Assembly (NCBI RefSeq): GCF_003952165.1
Contig: NZ_RXFT01000024.1
Coordinates: forward strand, 1-64,000
Direction of reading: 5' to 3'
From: Variovorax guangxiensis
GTDB lineage: Bacteria; Pseudomonadota; Gammaproteobacteria; Burkholderiales; Burkholderiaceae_C
Length of the DNA stretch: 64,000 bases
Both the position numbers and the translations under genes were made by a program. Positions within the stretch are counted from its first letter, which is position 1. Every line of letters begins with the position of its first letter. Positions 24,976 through 33,390 of this stretch are shown one piece after another. The notes under the pieces were generated by a model. It was given only the letters and a program-made list of their open reading frames with translations, searched no databases and was not told where the DNA came from.

Positions 24976-27048
24976 TCAATTCCTCAGGTGTCGCCACAGG
25001 TATGCGTAGCCCAGCGCGTCCATGAAGGCGGACTCCTTGTTGTCCGTGGCCGCGCTGTGGCCGCCTTCCAGGTTCTCGTAGAAGCTGCTGTCGTAGCCCA
25101 GCGCCTTCATCTTCGCGTGCATCTTGCGCGCATGCACCGGGCCCACGCGGTCGTCGCGCGTGGACGTGGTGAAGAGCACCGGCGGACAGGCCAGCCCCGG
25201 CCTCGCGTTCTCGTAGGGCGAGAAGGTGCGGATGAACTCCCACTCCTCGGGCTGGTCGGGGTCGCCGTACTCCGCGATCCATGAGGCGCCCGCCGACAGG
25301 TGCGTGTAGCGGCGCATGTCCAGCAGCGCGACCTCGCTCACGATGGCGCCGTACAGGTGCGGGTACAGCGTGAGCATGTTGCCCATCAGCAGGCCGCCGT
25401 TGCTGCCGCCCATGGCGCCCAGGTGCGCGGGCGAGGTGATTCCGCGGGCGATGAGGTCCTCGGAGACGGCCGCGAAGTCCTCGCAGGTGCGCAGCCGGTT
25501 CTCCTGCAGCGCGGCCTGGTGCCAGCGCGGGCCGTACTCGCCTCCGCCGCGGATGTTGGCGACGACGTACACGCCGCCCTGGTCCAGCCATGCGCGGCCG
25601 ATGCTGCCGCTGTAGGCGGGCTGCAGCGGAATCTCGAAGCCGCCGTAGGCGTACTGCAGCGTGGGGTTGGTGCCGTCGGCCTTCAGGTCCTTCGGCGCGA
25701 TCTCGAAGTAGGGCACGCGCGTGCCGTCCTTCGAGGTGGCGAAGTGCTGGCTTACGCGATGGCGCGAGGCGTCGAAGAAGGAGGGGCTGTCCTTGATCAC
25801 CTGCGGCTCTCCCTGCCCGATGGTGCCGATGTAGAGCGTGGTCGGCTGCAGGAAGCCGCTCACTGTGAGGAAGTAGTCGTCGTTCTCGTCCTCGTCGATG
25901 CCGCCCGCAGCGATGGTCGAGAGCGCGGGCGCGCCGCCCAGGCTCTCGCGCTTCCACGGGCCCTTGCCGTCCGCGGGCGGCGTGAGCACCTCGAGCTGGT
26001 TCACCACGTCGTGCATCACGTTGAGGACCAGATGGTTGCGCGTCCACGAATAGTCGTCGAGCGCGGTGGTGTCGTCGGGCTCGAACAGCACCGTGAGCTC
26101 GCGCCGCCCGGCCATGTAGTCGTCGAACTTCGCGGCCAGCAGCGAGCCCGACCTGTAGGTGGCGCCGCCCACGGTCCAGTCTTCTCGCGGCTCGACGAGC
26201 ATCCATTCGCGCGTGATGTCGGAGTTGGAATCGTCGGGCACGTCGATCTTCACCAGCTTGCCGTCGGTGCCGCGCAGCCAGGTCTCGCTTTCGTAGAAGT
26301 CCATCTGGCGCGAGACGAAGTCGCGCTCGAAGCCGGGCGTGTTGTCGCGCCAGGCGCTGACGGACATGTCCTCGTGCAGGCCTTCGTACACCGTCACCGC
26401 GCTTTCGAGCGGCGTGCCGCGCCGCCACTCCTTCACGATGCGCGGGTAGCTGGAGCTGGTCATCGAGCCGGGGCCGAAGTCGGTGGCCACGTAGAGGTGG
26501 TCGATGTCTTTCCAGCCGACGTGGTTCTTGGCCTCCGGAAGCGAGAAGCCGCCTTCGACGAACTGCTTGGCCTCCAGGTCGAACTCGCGCACCACGTCGG
26601 CGTCGGCGCCGCCGCGCGACAGCGAGATCAGGCAGCGCCTGTACTCGGGCTCCAGGCAGTCGGCGCCGTGCCAGACCCAGTTCTCGCCGTCGGCCGCTGC
26701 CAGCGCGTCGATGTCGAGCACGGTCTCCCATTCGGGCCGGGGCTTGCGGTACTCGTCGAGCGTGGTGCGGCGCCAGATGCCCTTCGGATTTTCCTTGTCG
26801 CGCCAGAAGTTGTAGAAGAAGCGCGGGCCGATCTTGCGGACCATCGGAATGCGCTCGTCGGAGTCGAGCACCTCGAGGATGCCCTGCTGGAGCGCCTCGA
26901 ACGCAGGCGACTGCGCGTAGGCCTGAACCGTGATGGCGTTCTGGGCACGCGCCCAGGCCAGTTGCTTCTCGCCATCGATGTCCTCTAGCCAGAGGTTCTC
27001 GTCTTCGTCCTGTTGCTGATGCTGCTGCGGGGGGAGGCTGGATGTCAT
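24976..27048 (-). CDS. Prolyl oligopeptidase family serine peptidase (S9A)
   Basis: 690 residues from ATG 27048. N-terminal beta-propeller domain followed by an alpha/beta hydrolase domain. The catalytic serine is in GAMGGSNGGLLMG, the aspartate in TSTRDDRVGP and the histidine in NLEGGHSAA. YVVANIRGGGEYG is the oxyanion-side motif. The propeller is typical of enzymes that cleave short proline-containing peptides in the cytoplasm; no signal peptide is visible. Start chosen at MTSSLPPQQ, which is followed by a Gln-rich stretch; an ATG 33 nt upstream also fits. Confidence 0.88.
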   Translation of the reverse strand: MTSSLPPQQHQQQDEDENLWLEDIDGEKQLAWARAQNAITVQAYAQSPAFEALQQGILEVLDSDERIPMVRKIGPRFFYNFWRDKENPKGIWRRTTLDEYRKPRPEWETVLDIDALAAADGENWVWHGADCLEPEYRRCLISLSRGGADADVVREFDLEAKQFVEGGFSLPEAKNHVGWKDIDHLYVATDFGPGSMTSSSYPRIVKEWRRGTPLESAVTVYEGLHEDMSVSAWRDNTPGFERDFVSRQMDFYESETWLRGTDGKLVKIDVPDDSNSDITREWMLVEPREDWTVGGATYRSGSLLAAKFDDYMAGRRELTVLFEPDDTTALDDYSWTRNHLVLNVMHDVVNQLEVLTPPADGKGPWKRESLGGAPALSTIAAGGIDEDENDDYFLTVSGFLQPTTLYIGTIGQGEPQVIKDSPSFFDASRHRVSQHFATSKDGTRVPYFEIAPKDLKADGTNPTLQYAYGGFEIPLQPAYSGSIGRAWLDQGGVYVVANIRGGGEYGPRWHQAALQENRLRTCEDFAAVSEDLIARGITSPAHLGAMGGSNGGLLMGNMLTLYPHLYGAIVSEVALLDMRRYTHLSAGASWIAEYGDPDQPEEWEFIRTFSPYENARPGLACPPVLFTTSTRDDRVGPVHARKMHAKMKALGYDSSFYENLEGGHSAATDNKESAFMDALGYAYLWRHLRN

Positions 27049-27263
27049 GGCCCCAGTGTACGGAGGCGCCGTGAAAGACACCGCGTCTTGTGAGCAGTTG
27101 TTGCGGTGCTTTTTTCAGTATCCGTACTTTGGAATTACTGGGGCAAACCCCTGTCGCGCCGGTGCCTGCCCTCGGTGGAAACACTGAATAAGCGAGGGCC
27201 CGGGAACGCGATGCGCACGGTATCCTGCCAAGCGGCTCATGCCCCACCAAGGAGACACTACAC

Positions 27264-28973
27264 ATGAAACACCTGAGCGGTCTTGATGCCACCTTCCTGC
27301 ACCTGGAAACGCCGGAAATGCCGATGCACGTGGGTTCGCTCAACGTGCTCGACCTGCCCAAGGGCTACACGGGCGACTTCTACGAGGACGCCAAGAAGTT
27401 CATGGCCAGCCGCATCCATCTGGCCGACGTGTTCACGCGCAAGCTCGCGCTGATGCCCTTCGACATGACCAATCCGGTCTGGGTGGAAGACAACGACATC
27501 GACCTCGACTACCACGTGCGCCACATCACGCTGCCCAAGCCCGGGACCAACCGGCAGTTGCAGCAGTACGTGGCGCGGCTGCATTCGTCGCTCATCGACC
27601 GCAGCCGCCCGATGTGGGAGTTCTACATCATCGACGGCCTCAAGAGCGGCCAGGTGGCGCTCTACACCAAGGTGCACCACGCGGGCATCGACGGGCAGGC
27701 CGGCGTGGAAGTGGGCAAGGCCATCTTCGACCTCGAGGCCACGGGCCGGGTGGTGAAGCCGCCGCGATCGCGCCCGCGCGGCAACAACTACCAGCTGGGC
27801 ATGGCCGAACTCGCTACCGCGGCGCTGCGCAACACCGCGCAGCAGTACGTGAAGCTCTTCAAGATGGCGCCCGCCATCGCGCGCGCCATCAGCGGACTTG
27901 CCAGGCCCGACGAGAAGGCGGCCGAGAAGGACGCGGCCGCCGCGCCGAAGAAGTTCAACCTCTTCGCGCCGCGCACCTCGCTCAACGTGTCGATCACCAA
28001 CCAGCGCACCTTCGCCGGGCGCACCATCTCGCTGGCCGAGACCAAGTACATCGCCAAGCACTTCGGCGTGTCGCTCAACGACGTGGTGCTGGCCACCGTG
28101 TCGGGCGCGCTGCGCCACTACCTGGCCGACAACAACGAGCTGCCGGCCAAGCCCCTGGTGGCCGGCGTGCCGGTGAGCCTGCGCGAGGCGGGGGACGACA
28201 CGGCGAACAACCAGGCCAGCATGATCCTGGTGAGCCTGGCCAGCGACATCACCGACCCGATCCAGCGGCTGAAGGCCATCAACGCCTCGTCGACCAGCTC
28301 CAAGTCGACCATGAACCGCTTCAAGGCGGTGATCCTCGACGACTTCCCGACCTTCGCCGCGCCCTGGCTGGTGTCGGGCATCGCGTCGATGGTGGGGCGC
28401 TCGGGCATCGTCAACCTGCTGCCGCCGGCGGCCAACGTCGCCATCTCCAACGTGGCGGGCGCGCCCTTCCCGATGTACTTCGCGGGCGCGCTGGTCACCT
28501 GCTACTACCCGGTGTCCATCGCCAGCCACGGTACGGCCCTCAACGTCACGGTGCAGAGCTACAACGGCCGCATGGACTACGGCCTGATCGCCTGCCGCCG
28601 CGCCGTGCCCGACATCACGGAGATCGGCGACTACATGCTGGCCGAGCACAAGCTGCTGATGGAGCTCACGCAGAAGCACCCGGCCGCAGCCGGCGCCGCG
28701 CCCGCTCCGGTGCCGCCGAAGACGGTGGCGGAGCCCTCGGACGACGAGGCCGAAGCCATGCCCGTTGCCGCCGCAAAGAAGAAGCCGGCCGCTCGCAAGA
28801 GGGCCCCGGTCAAGGTCGCGGCGAAGAAGGCACCCGTGAAAGCGGCTGCCAAGGCGGCCGCCAAGCCACCGGTCAAGGCCCCTGCCAAGAAGGCCGCGCC
28901 CAAGGCTCCGGCCCGCAAGGCCGCCCCGGCCAAGCGTTCTTCGGGCTCCGCGCCCAGGGCCGCCGCGGCCTGA
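27264..28973 (+). CDS. Wax ester synthase / diacylglycerol acyltransferase (WS/DGAT) with histone-H1-like tail
   Basis: 569 residues. The acyltransferase core has the catalytic motif HHAGIDG at 138-144 (HHxxxDG) and the family blocks PLWEF-like RPMWEFYIIDGL, NDVVLA and the late NVAGAPFPMYFAG. It esterifies fatty acyl-CoA with a fatty alcohol or diacylglycerol to make storage lipid at the membrane or on granules. Usual length is about 460; here a 70-residue tail (about 502-569) is almost only Lys, Ala and Pro, with repeated AAKK and KAP units like histone H1 or PhaF. AAGGAGA precedes ATG. First gene of a storage-lipid block. Confidence 0.9.
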   Translation: MKHLSGLDATFLHLETPEMPMHVGSLNVLDLPKGYTGDFYEDAKKFMASRIHLADVFTRKLALMPFDMTNPVWVEDNDIDLDYHVRHITLPKPGTNRQLQQYVARLHSSLIDRSRPMWEFYIIDGLKSGQVALYTKVHHAGIDGQAGVEVGKAIFDLEATGRVVKPPRSRPRGNNYQLGMAELATAALRNTAQQYVKLFKMAPAIARAISGLARPDEKAAEKDAAAAPKKFNLFAPRTSLNVSITNQRTFAGRTISLAETKYIAKHFGVSLNDVVLATVSGALRHYLADNNELPAKPLVAGVPVSLREAGDDTANNQASMILVSLASDITDPIQRLKAINASSTSSKSTMNRFKAVILDDFPTFAAPWLVSGIASMVGRSGIVNLLPPAANVAISNVAGAPFPMYFAGALVTCYYPVSIASHGTALNVTVQSYNGRMDYGLIACRRAVPDITEIGDYMLAEHKLLMELTQKHPAAAGAAPAPVPPKTVAEPSDDEAEAMPVAAAKKKPAARKRAPVKVAAKKAPVKAAAKAAAKPPVKAPAKKAAPKAPARKAAPAKRSSGSAPRAAAA

Positions 28974-29017
28974 CCGGCACAAGGGGCAGGCCCGGAAAGA
29001 AAATTGGGGCAGTTGGA

Positions 29018-29044
29018 CTAGTTTTCCGACCGTTCTAGTTTTCC
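29018..29044 (+). repeat. Direct repeat CTAGTTTTCC, two copies 17 nt apart
   Basis: Two perfect 10-nt copies start at 29018 and 29035 in the gap between the WS/DGAT and phasin-like genes. The spacing is close to 1.6 helical turns. Could be operator half-sites for a granule regulator; no known consensus is claimed. Confidence 0.45.
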
Positions 29045-29063
29045 AGGCCTAGGCCCCCTGGAA
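29041..29063 (+). repeat. Inverted repeat TTCCAGG/CCTGGAA with GGCCTAGGCC core
   Basis: A 7-bp perfect inverted repeat with a 9-nt centre that itself contains a palindromic GGCCTAGGCC. It overlaps the second copy of the direct repeat just upstream of the phasin-like gene and lacks a T-run, so an operator is more likely than a terminator. Confidence 0.45.
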
Positions 29064-29140
29064 GAAGATAGGCCCATCGCGACTGATCCAGTCCCTCTGT
29101 TTCCTTCGCGAAGCCCATCAACTTCAAGGAAATCTTCATC

Positions 29141-29698
29141 ATGTCCACGCAAACCTTCATCGCCTCCGCTGCCGTCCACGTCGTCGGCCAGTACAACGAC
29201 GCGGGCAAGACCCTGGTCGGTGCCTACCGTGCCGGCGTGCACCGCCTGCTGGGCGGCGCCGCTTCGCGCTACAGCGAATTCCTCGGCAGCCGCCAGCTTC
29301 CGCTGGTGAGCGAGCAGGTCAAGGCCAACCTGATCGGCGCGCAGGAGAAGATCAACGGCTTCCTGGCCAACCGCGTGGATATCGACACCGGCCGCATCGT
29401 CTCGGTGATGGACCGCGTCGCCGCCGGTACCACCAGCGGCATCGAAGCCGTCGCCGGCCGCGTGGCCCGCGTCGAATCGCCGGTCGCCACCTCGGTGATC
29501 AACGCCCTCGGCGCGCTGAACCAGCCGCTGGCCACCGTCTCGGTGCAGATCGCCGACCGCATCGCCGCCGGCACGAAGCAGATCGAAGCCCGCGTGAACG
29601 GCGCCGAAGAAGCCGCCAAGCCGGTCCGCACGGTGAAGGCCAAGGCCGCCGCCGCCAAGAAGCCGGTTCGCCGCGCTACTGCCCGCAAGGCGGCCTGA
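29141..29698 (+). CDS. Phasin-like granule surface protein with basic C-terminal tail
   Basis: 185 residues, no signal peptide, mostly amphipathic helix without cysteine. The Ala/Val/Gly-rich body (5-155) with regularly spaced hydrophobics is phasin-like, though it is not a textbook Phasin_2 sequence. The last 28 residues are K/A/R-rich (KAKAAAAKKPVRRATARKAA). Phasins coat polyhydroxyalkanoate or lipid granules and limit their size. AAGGAAA precedes ATG. It is followed at once by a strong terminator, which suggests high independent expression. Assignment relies on composition and on the neighbouring WS/DGAT and PHA-granule genes. Confidence 0.65.
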   Translation: MSTQTFIASAAVHVVGQYNDAGKTLVGAYRAGVHRLLGGAASRYSEFLGSRQLPLVSEQVKANLIGAQEKINGFLANRVDIDTGRIVSVMDRVAAGTTSGIEAVAGRVARVESPVATSVINALGALNQPLATVSVQIADRIAAGTKQIEARVNGAEEAAKPVRTVKAKAAAAKKPVRRATARKAA

Positions 29699-29702
29699 TC
29701 CT

Positions 29703-29731
29703 GGGGCGCATGGCGCCCCTTTTCATTTTTC
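29703..29731 (+). terminator. Rho-independent terminator after the phasin-like gene
   Basis: GGGGCGC / GCGCCCC stem of 7 bp with an ATG loop, followed by TTTTCATTTTTC. It begins 4 nt after the stop codon and ends 22 nt before the next gene, so it may also attenuate that gene. Confidence 0.85.
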
Positions 29732-29752
29732 TTCCGGCATCTGGAGTACCGA

Positions 29753-30211
29753 ATGGCCACCCGTCCCGACGAAACTGCAAGGTTGAAGAAGAGGGCGGCG
29801 CCCGCGAAGGCGGCCAGGAAGGCGCCGGCCGCGAAGAAGAAGGCCCCCGCCGCGAAGAAGGCGGCGGAGCAGACGGGCAGCAAGGCCGAGGGCCTGCTGC
29901 GCGCCGGCCTCAAGGCACTGGACAACGTGCGCAACGACGTCGCCAAGCGCCAGGCCAACGTGATCGAAGGCCTGCTCGGCATCGGCCAGGGCAAGGTCCC
30001 CAGCCTGGGCCTCGACAGCTTCGGCATCCGCAAGTTCGAGGACGTGTTCGACCAGCGCGTCGCCACCGCCATGCAACGTCTGGGCATGCCCGACGCGGCC
30101 GAGGTGCGGGCCCTGCGCGACGAGGTGGCCAGGCTGCGCGAGCGCGTGGCTCAGCTCGAAGCCGGCACCGGCACGGGCGCAGGCACATCCCGCGGGCGCG
30201 GCAAGCGCTGA
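29753..30211 (+). CDS. Polyhydroxyalkanoate granule-associated protein (PhaF/PhaI-type)
   Basis: 152 residues. Residues 10-40 are a Lys/Ala/Pro-rich, H1-like stretch (AAKKKAPAAKKAAE). The rest fits the TIGR01837 granule protein family: KFEDVFDQRVATAMQRLGMP and a C-terminal coiled coil (EVRALRDEVARLRERVAQLE). PhaF in pseudomonads has the phasin part first and the basic part last; here the order is reversed, with the basic part at the N-terminus. Likely binds PHA or lipid granules and DNA. GGAG precedes ATG 29753. Confidence 0.75.
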   Translation: MATRPDETARLKKRAAPAKAARKAPAAKKKAPAAKKAAEQTGSKAEGLLRAGLKALDNVRNDVAKRQANVIEGLLGIGQGKVPSLGLDSFGIRKFEDVFDQRVATAMQRLGMPDAAEVRALRDEVARLRERVAQLEAGTGTGAGTSRGRGKR

Positions 30212-30237
30212 ACGGCAGGCAACGCAGCAAGCCGCCT

Positions 30238-30873
30238 GTGGCCAGCTCCAACACCACGCGCGACCGCATCCTGCAGGCCAGCCTGGCGCTCTTCAATGCG
30301 CAAGGCCTCGCGGCCGTGTCGACCCACAAGATCGCGGCCGAGCTGGGCATCAGCCCGGGCAACCTGCACTACCACTTCAAGGCCAAGCAGCTCATCGTCG
30401 AATGGCTGTTCCGGCGCTTCGAGCAGCGGCTGGAGGCCTTGAACGGCTCGTCGGCCTCCATCGCGGCCATCGACGACCTCTGGCTCGCGCTGCACCTGCG
30501 CTTCGAGGCCATCGACGAATATCGATTCATCTACCGCGACATGGCCTTCCTGGCCAGCGAATACCCGGCCCTGGGCCAGCGCGCGCAGGCCCTCACCGCG
30601 CAGAACCTGCTGGCCGCGCAGACGCTGTGCGAGAGCCTCGTGGCCTCGGGCGTCATCGAGACCAGCGCAGAGCAGGCCCGCATCCTGGCGCTGCAGATGG
30701 TCTTCACCACCACCTGCTGGCTCTCCTTCGAGCGGCTGGTGCCGGGGCGCGAGGCGCTGGCGCAGGCCGACCCTGGCCTTGCGGCCTTCTACACGCTCAC
30801 GCTGGTTTCCCCGTATGTTTCCGGCGAATCGAGGGCTTACCTCGATTACCTGAGGGCCAAATACCTCGGATAA
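30238..30873 (+). CDS. TetR/AcrR family transcriptional regulator
   Basis: 211 residues from GTG 30238. TetR helix-turn-helix at about 8-55 (RILQASLALFNAQG, STHKIAAELGISPGNLHYHF), then an all-helical ligand domain. It sits 26 nt after the PHA-granule gene and 88 nt before a lipase-like gene, so it likely regulates storage-lipid functions; the ligand may be an acyl-CoA, as for several TetR proteins in lipid clusters, but this is inference. No strong ribosome binding site precedes the GTG. Confidence 0.85.
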   Translation: MASSNTTRDRILQASLALFNAQGLAAVSTHKIAAELGISPGNLHYHFKAKQLIVEWLFRRFEQRLEALNGSSASIAAIDDLWLALHLRFEAIDEYRFIYRDMAFLASEYPALGQRAQALTAQNLLAAQTLCESLVASGVIETSAEQARILALQMVFTTTCWLSFERLVPGREALAQADPGLAAFYTLTLVSPYVSGESRAYLDYLRAKYLG

Positions 30874-30961
30874 ATGTCGCTGCCGTCCGACGGGGCATTC
30901 GCTTTGCCGGCCTCACCTTCGTTCTGAAGCAGATACAAGAACCACAAAGGAGCCATCCATC

Positions 30962-31747
30962 ATGACCAGCGCTACCGCCACCTACGCCAAGGAAGACCTC
31001 ACCCCGCCGTCGCGCCTGCTGCTGCTGGCCGAGGGTCGCGCGCTGTGGGAGACGGGCGCAGGCATCGCCATGTGGCCGCTGCTGCAGCTCACGCCGCGCG
31101 GCGACGGGCACCCGGTGCTGGTGCTGCCGGGCCTGGTGGCCGGCGACGGCTCCACGCTGCTGCTGCGCCGCTACCTCTGCAGCCGTGGCTACGACGCCCA
31201 CGGCTGGGGCCAGGGGCGCAACTTCGGCCCGCGCGAAGGCGTGGAGCAGGGCATGGTCGAGCTGCTGAAGAAGCTGCACGACGAGAGCGGCCAGAAGGTC
31301 AGCATCATCGGCTGGAGCCTCGGCGGCGTGTATGCGCGCATGCTGGCGTCGTCGTACTCGCACATGATCCGCGGCGTCATCACCCTGGGCAGCCCCTTCT
31401 CGGGCAGCCCGCGCGCCACCAACGCATGGCGCGTGTACGAAGGCGTGAGCGGCCAGAGCTCGCACGACCCGCGCCGCATGAAGTTCGTGCAGCCCACGCC
31501 GCCCGTGCCAACCACCTCGATCTTCAGCCGCACCGACGGCGTCGTCGCATGGCGCTGCAGCATCGAGAAGACCGGCCCGCAGTCGGAGAACATCGAAGTC
31601 ATCGCCAGCCACCTGGGGCTGGGCGCGCATCCGGCGGTGCTCTATGCGGTGGCCGACCGGCTGGCGCAGCCGGAGGGGCAGTGGAAGCCCTTCAATCGCG
31701 GGGTGCTGGGGCCACTGGTGTATCCGGATCCGGATCGGGACGCCTGA
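30962..31747 (+). CDS. Alpha/beta hydrolase, lipase-like
   Basis: 261 residues, no signal peptide. Alpha/beta hydrolase fold with HPVLVLPGLVAGDGS as the first strand and oxyanion region, nucleophile in GWSLGG (Ser of G-x-S-x-G), acid in FSRTDGVVAW and histidine in ASHLGLG. It resembles cytosolic lipase/esterase proteins that accompany WS/DGAT and PHA genes and may mobilise stored acylglycerol or polyester. AAAGGAG precedes ATG 30962. Substrate is not proven by sequence. Confidence 0.8.
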   Translation: MTSATATYAKEDLTPPSRLLLLAEGRALWETGAGIAMWPLLQLTPRGDGHPVLVLPGLVAGDGSTLLLRRYLCSRGYDAHGWGQGRNFGPREGVEQGMVELLKKLHDESGQKVSIIGWSLGGVYARMLASSYSHMIRGVITLGSPFSGSPRATNAWRVYEGVSGQSSHDPRRMKFVQPTPPVPTTSIFSRTDGVVAWRCSIEKTGPQSENIEVIASHLGLGAHPAVLYAVADRLAQPEGQWKPFNRGVLGPLVYPDPDRDA

Positions 31748-31804
31748 CAAGACCTGGCTGGTGGCTTTTGTCAGGTTCGGGACGTGCGGCCAATGACTGC
31801 GCTG

Positions 31805-32230
31805 TCACGTGCTGGCTGAATTGCCATTGGGCTCAAAGATCACGTAGCGGTTGTTCAAATCCAGTTCCTCTGCATCCACTTCAACCTTGGTCATCGATCC
31901 TGCCGTTGACACGAGGATGAACGCGTATGGATCCTGGCTCTCGTCATCGGCCAGCAGCAGTCGGACCTGAAGCAGTTTCGCCAGACGACTGGCACCATCC
32001 AGAATGCCGCGCTCGGGGATGGGGATCGTCAGATAGATGGAAATGATCTGGGAGAACGCTTCTCCTGATCGCGAATCGACCAGGCACGTAGCAGGATCAT
32101 CATTTCTCATCTCGGTGATGTCGTGCACCACCTTCACGGCGTCGCAATTGACCTCAAGGAGGGTCGACAGACCGCGGCGCAGGGGTTCTGCGCCAACAGC
32201 CTGTTCCAGCGCAGCGTCAAACCAGATCAT
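31805..32230 (-). CDS. Putative immunity protein of the T6SS toxin
   Basis: 141 residues, acidic (many Asp and Glu), no signal peptide, no recognised domain. Its start codon overlaps the stop of the toxin gene (ATGA at 32227-32230), the usual arrangement for a cytoplasmic immunity gene translated in step with its toxin. It is less GC-rich than housekeeping neighbours. The lack of a signal peptide suggests that the toxin acts in the cytoplasm. Function inferred from position only. Confidence 0.55.
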   Translation of the reverse strand: MIWFDAALEQAVGAEPLRRGLSTLLEVNCDAVKVVHDITEMRNDDPATCLVDSRSGEAFSQIISIYLTIPIPERGILDGASRLAKLLQVRLLLADDESQDPYAFILVSTAGSMTKVEVDAEELDLNNRYVIFEPNGNSAST

Positions 32231-33390
32231 TGTCCAAGTCTCCAGATACTCAAGGCCCTGTTTGCACCAGCTTCGCCAGCGGCATTCGTCGCGTAACCGA
32301 AGGCCTGGGGGGTGTCTCCGAACTTGTTGAAGATTCCCAGTGCATCGAATTCCCCTCGATTGAGCGAATGAAAGCCCGGGCCGCTGGAAGGAACCAGGTG
32401 GTCGCCGCGGATCAATTCGTATGTTCGGCCGTTGACTGTATAGAAGTTGCCGTCCCTGGTTCCCTGACCGGCGTTGATGGCATCGACGTCTCTCTTCATG
32501 TCGATGCCGGGTTCGGCGACCGTGTTCTGGCCTTTCTTGAGGCCCCCTTGCCGCACGCTACGGATGCTGTGCCTTGAGGAAAGCGGTGCCCCGAAGTTGC
32601 TCGCCGGTCGTTTCACGACGACTCCAGGCGATGGCCTGACGCCGGGCTCGAGAGGTGCTCCACGCACCACGTCGCTCCCCGGTTTCGGCAAAGGCTCGGG
32701 GGCAGGCCTCTTCCCGCCGAAGCCCACATGCGCGGTAGCCATGTCGAACGCGCTGGCCCCGAACTGATTGGCCGCTGCAACCTGCTGTTCCGACCCGCCG
32801 AGCACACGCGTGGCGGCGCCAGGGGCACCGAACAGAGGGCCCAGCAAGGCGATGCCCAGCGAGTTGCCGAAGCGCAGGTTCTGTTCGCTCAGCCAGGCGC
32901 TCTCTGCGCCGGAAGTGCTGTTCTCCCAGCGCGGCCCGGGCGTATACACATCCTGCAGGAAGGATGTCCTTCTTTTCAGCTCCAGAGACTGTTCGGGCGG
33001 CAGGGGGTTCTTGCCGCTGTAGTGGTCGTTCAGCTGCTGGAGCTTGTCGTCCAGCGCCGCCTTCGGGATCTCGTCGGGCATCTGTTCGCATGCCCGCTGG
33101 AAGGTCTTGGCCGACTGCAGTGCGTCGGTCGGTTCCAGGCGCGCGTCGCGGCCGGTGCCGATGAACATTCGTTGGTACAACGGGAGCTTCTCGAACTCTG
33201 CCCTCTCGCGCTCGTACCGTTCGCTGCAGATGCCGGGCCGGCGCCGCAGCATCGGCCCCTTGGGCACCTCGAAGGTCAGCACTCGGCCGAGGGTGCCGTT
33301 GCTGTTGAAGGCCGGGGTCGACAAGGGGGACGAAGAAGAGGTGGACAGCACCTGTCCCAGCGTCTTCTTGTCGTCGGGCGTCGAACTCAT
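32227..33390 (-). CDS. T6SS cargo toxin with unrecognised C-terminal domain
   Basis: 387 residues from ATG 33390 (overlapping the stop of the PAAR-like gene). The first 55 residues are polar with a T-L-G-(Q/R)-V-L repeat at 10-15 and 33-38; a helical middle (55-165) has charged heptads; 165-210 is Gly/Ala-rich with a possible membrane-interacting segment (LGIALLGPLFGAPGAATRVLGG); a Pro-rich linker follows to about 250; the C-terminal 110 residues (including NFYTVNGRTYELIRGDHLVP and SSGPGFHSLNRGEF) look like a separate toxin domain. His and Asp in GDHLVP and GFHSLN are possible active residues. I do not recognise the family. The position after vgrG, DUF2169 and PAAR-like genes and before an overlapping small gene supports an effector role. 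Confidence 0.6.
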   Translation of the reverse strand: MSSTPDDKKTLGQVLSTSSSSPLSTPAFNSNGTLGRVLTFEVPKGPMLRRRPGICSERYERERAEFEKLPLYQRMFIGTGRDARLEPTDALQSAKTFQRACEQMPDEIPKAALDDKLQQLNDHYSGKNPLPPEQSLELKRRTSFLQDVYTPGPRWENSTSGAESAWLSEQNLRFGNSLGIALLGPLFGAPGAATRVLGGSEQQVAAANQFGASAFDMATAHVGFGGKRPAPEPLPKPGSDVVRGAPLEPGVRPSPGVVVKRPASNFGAPLSSRHSIRSVRQGGLKKGQNTVAEPGIDMKRDVDAINAGQGTRDGNFYTVNGRTYELIRGDHLVPSSGPGFHSLNRGEFDALGIFNKFGDTPQAFGYATNAAGEAGANRALSIWRLGQ

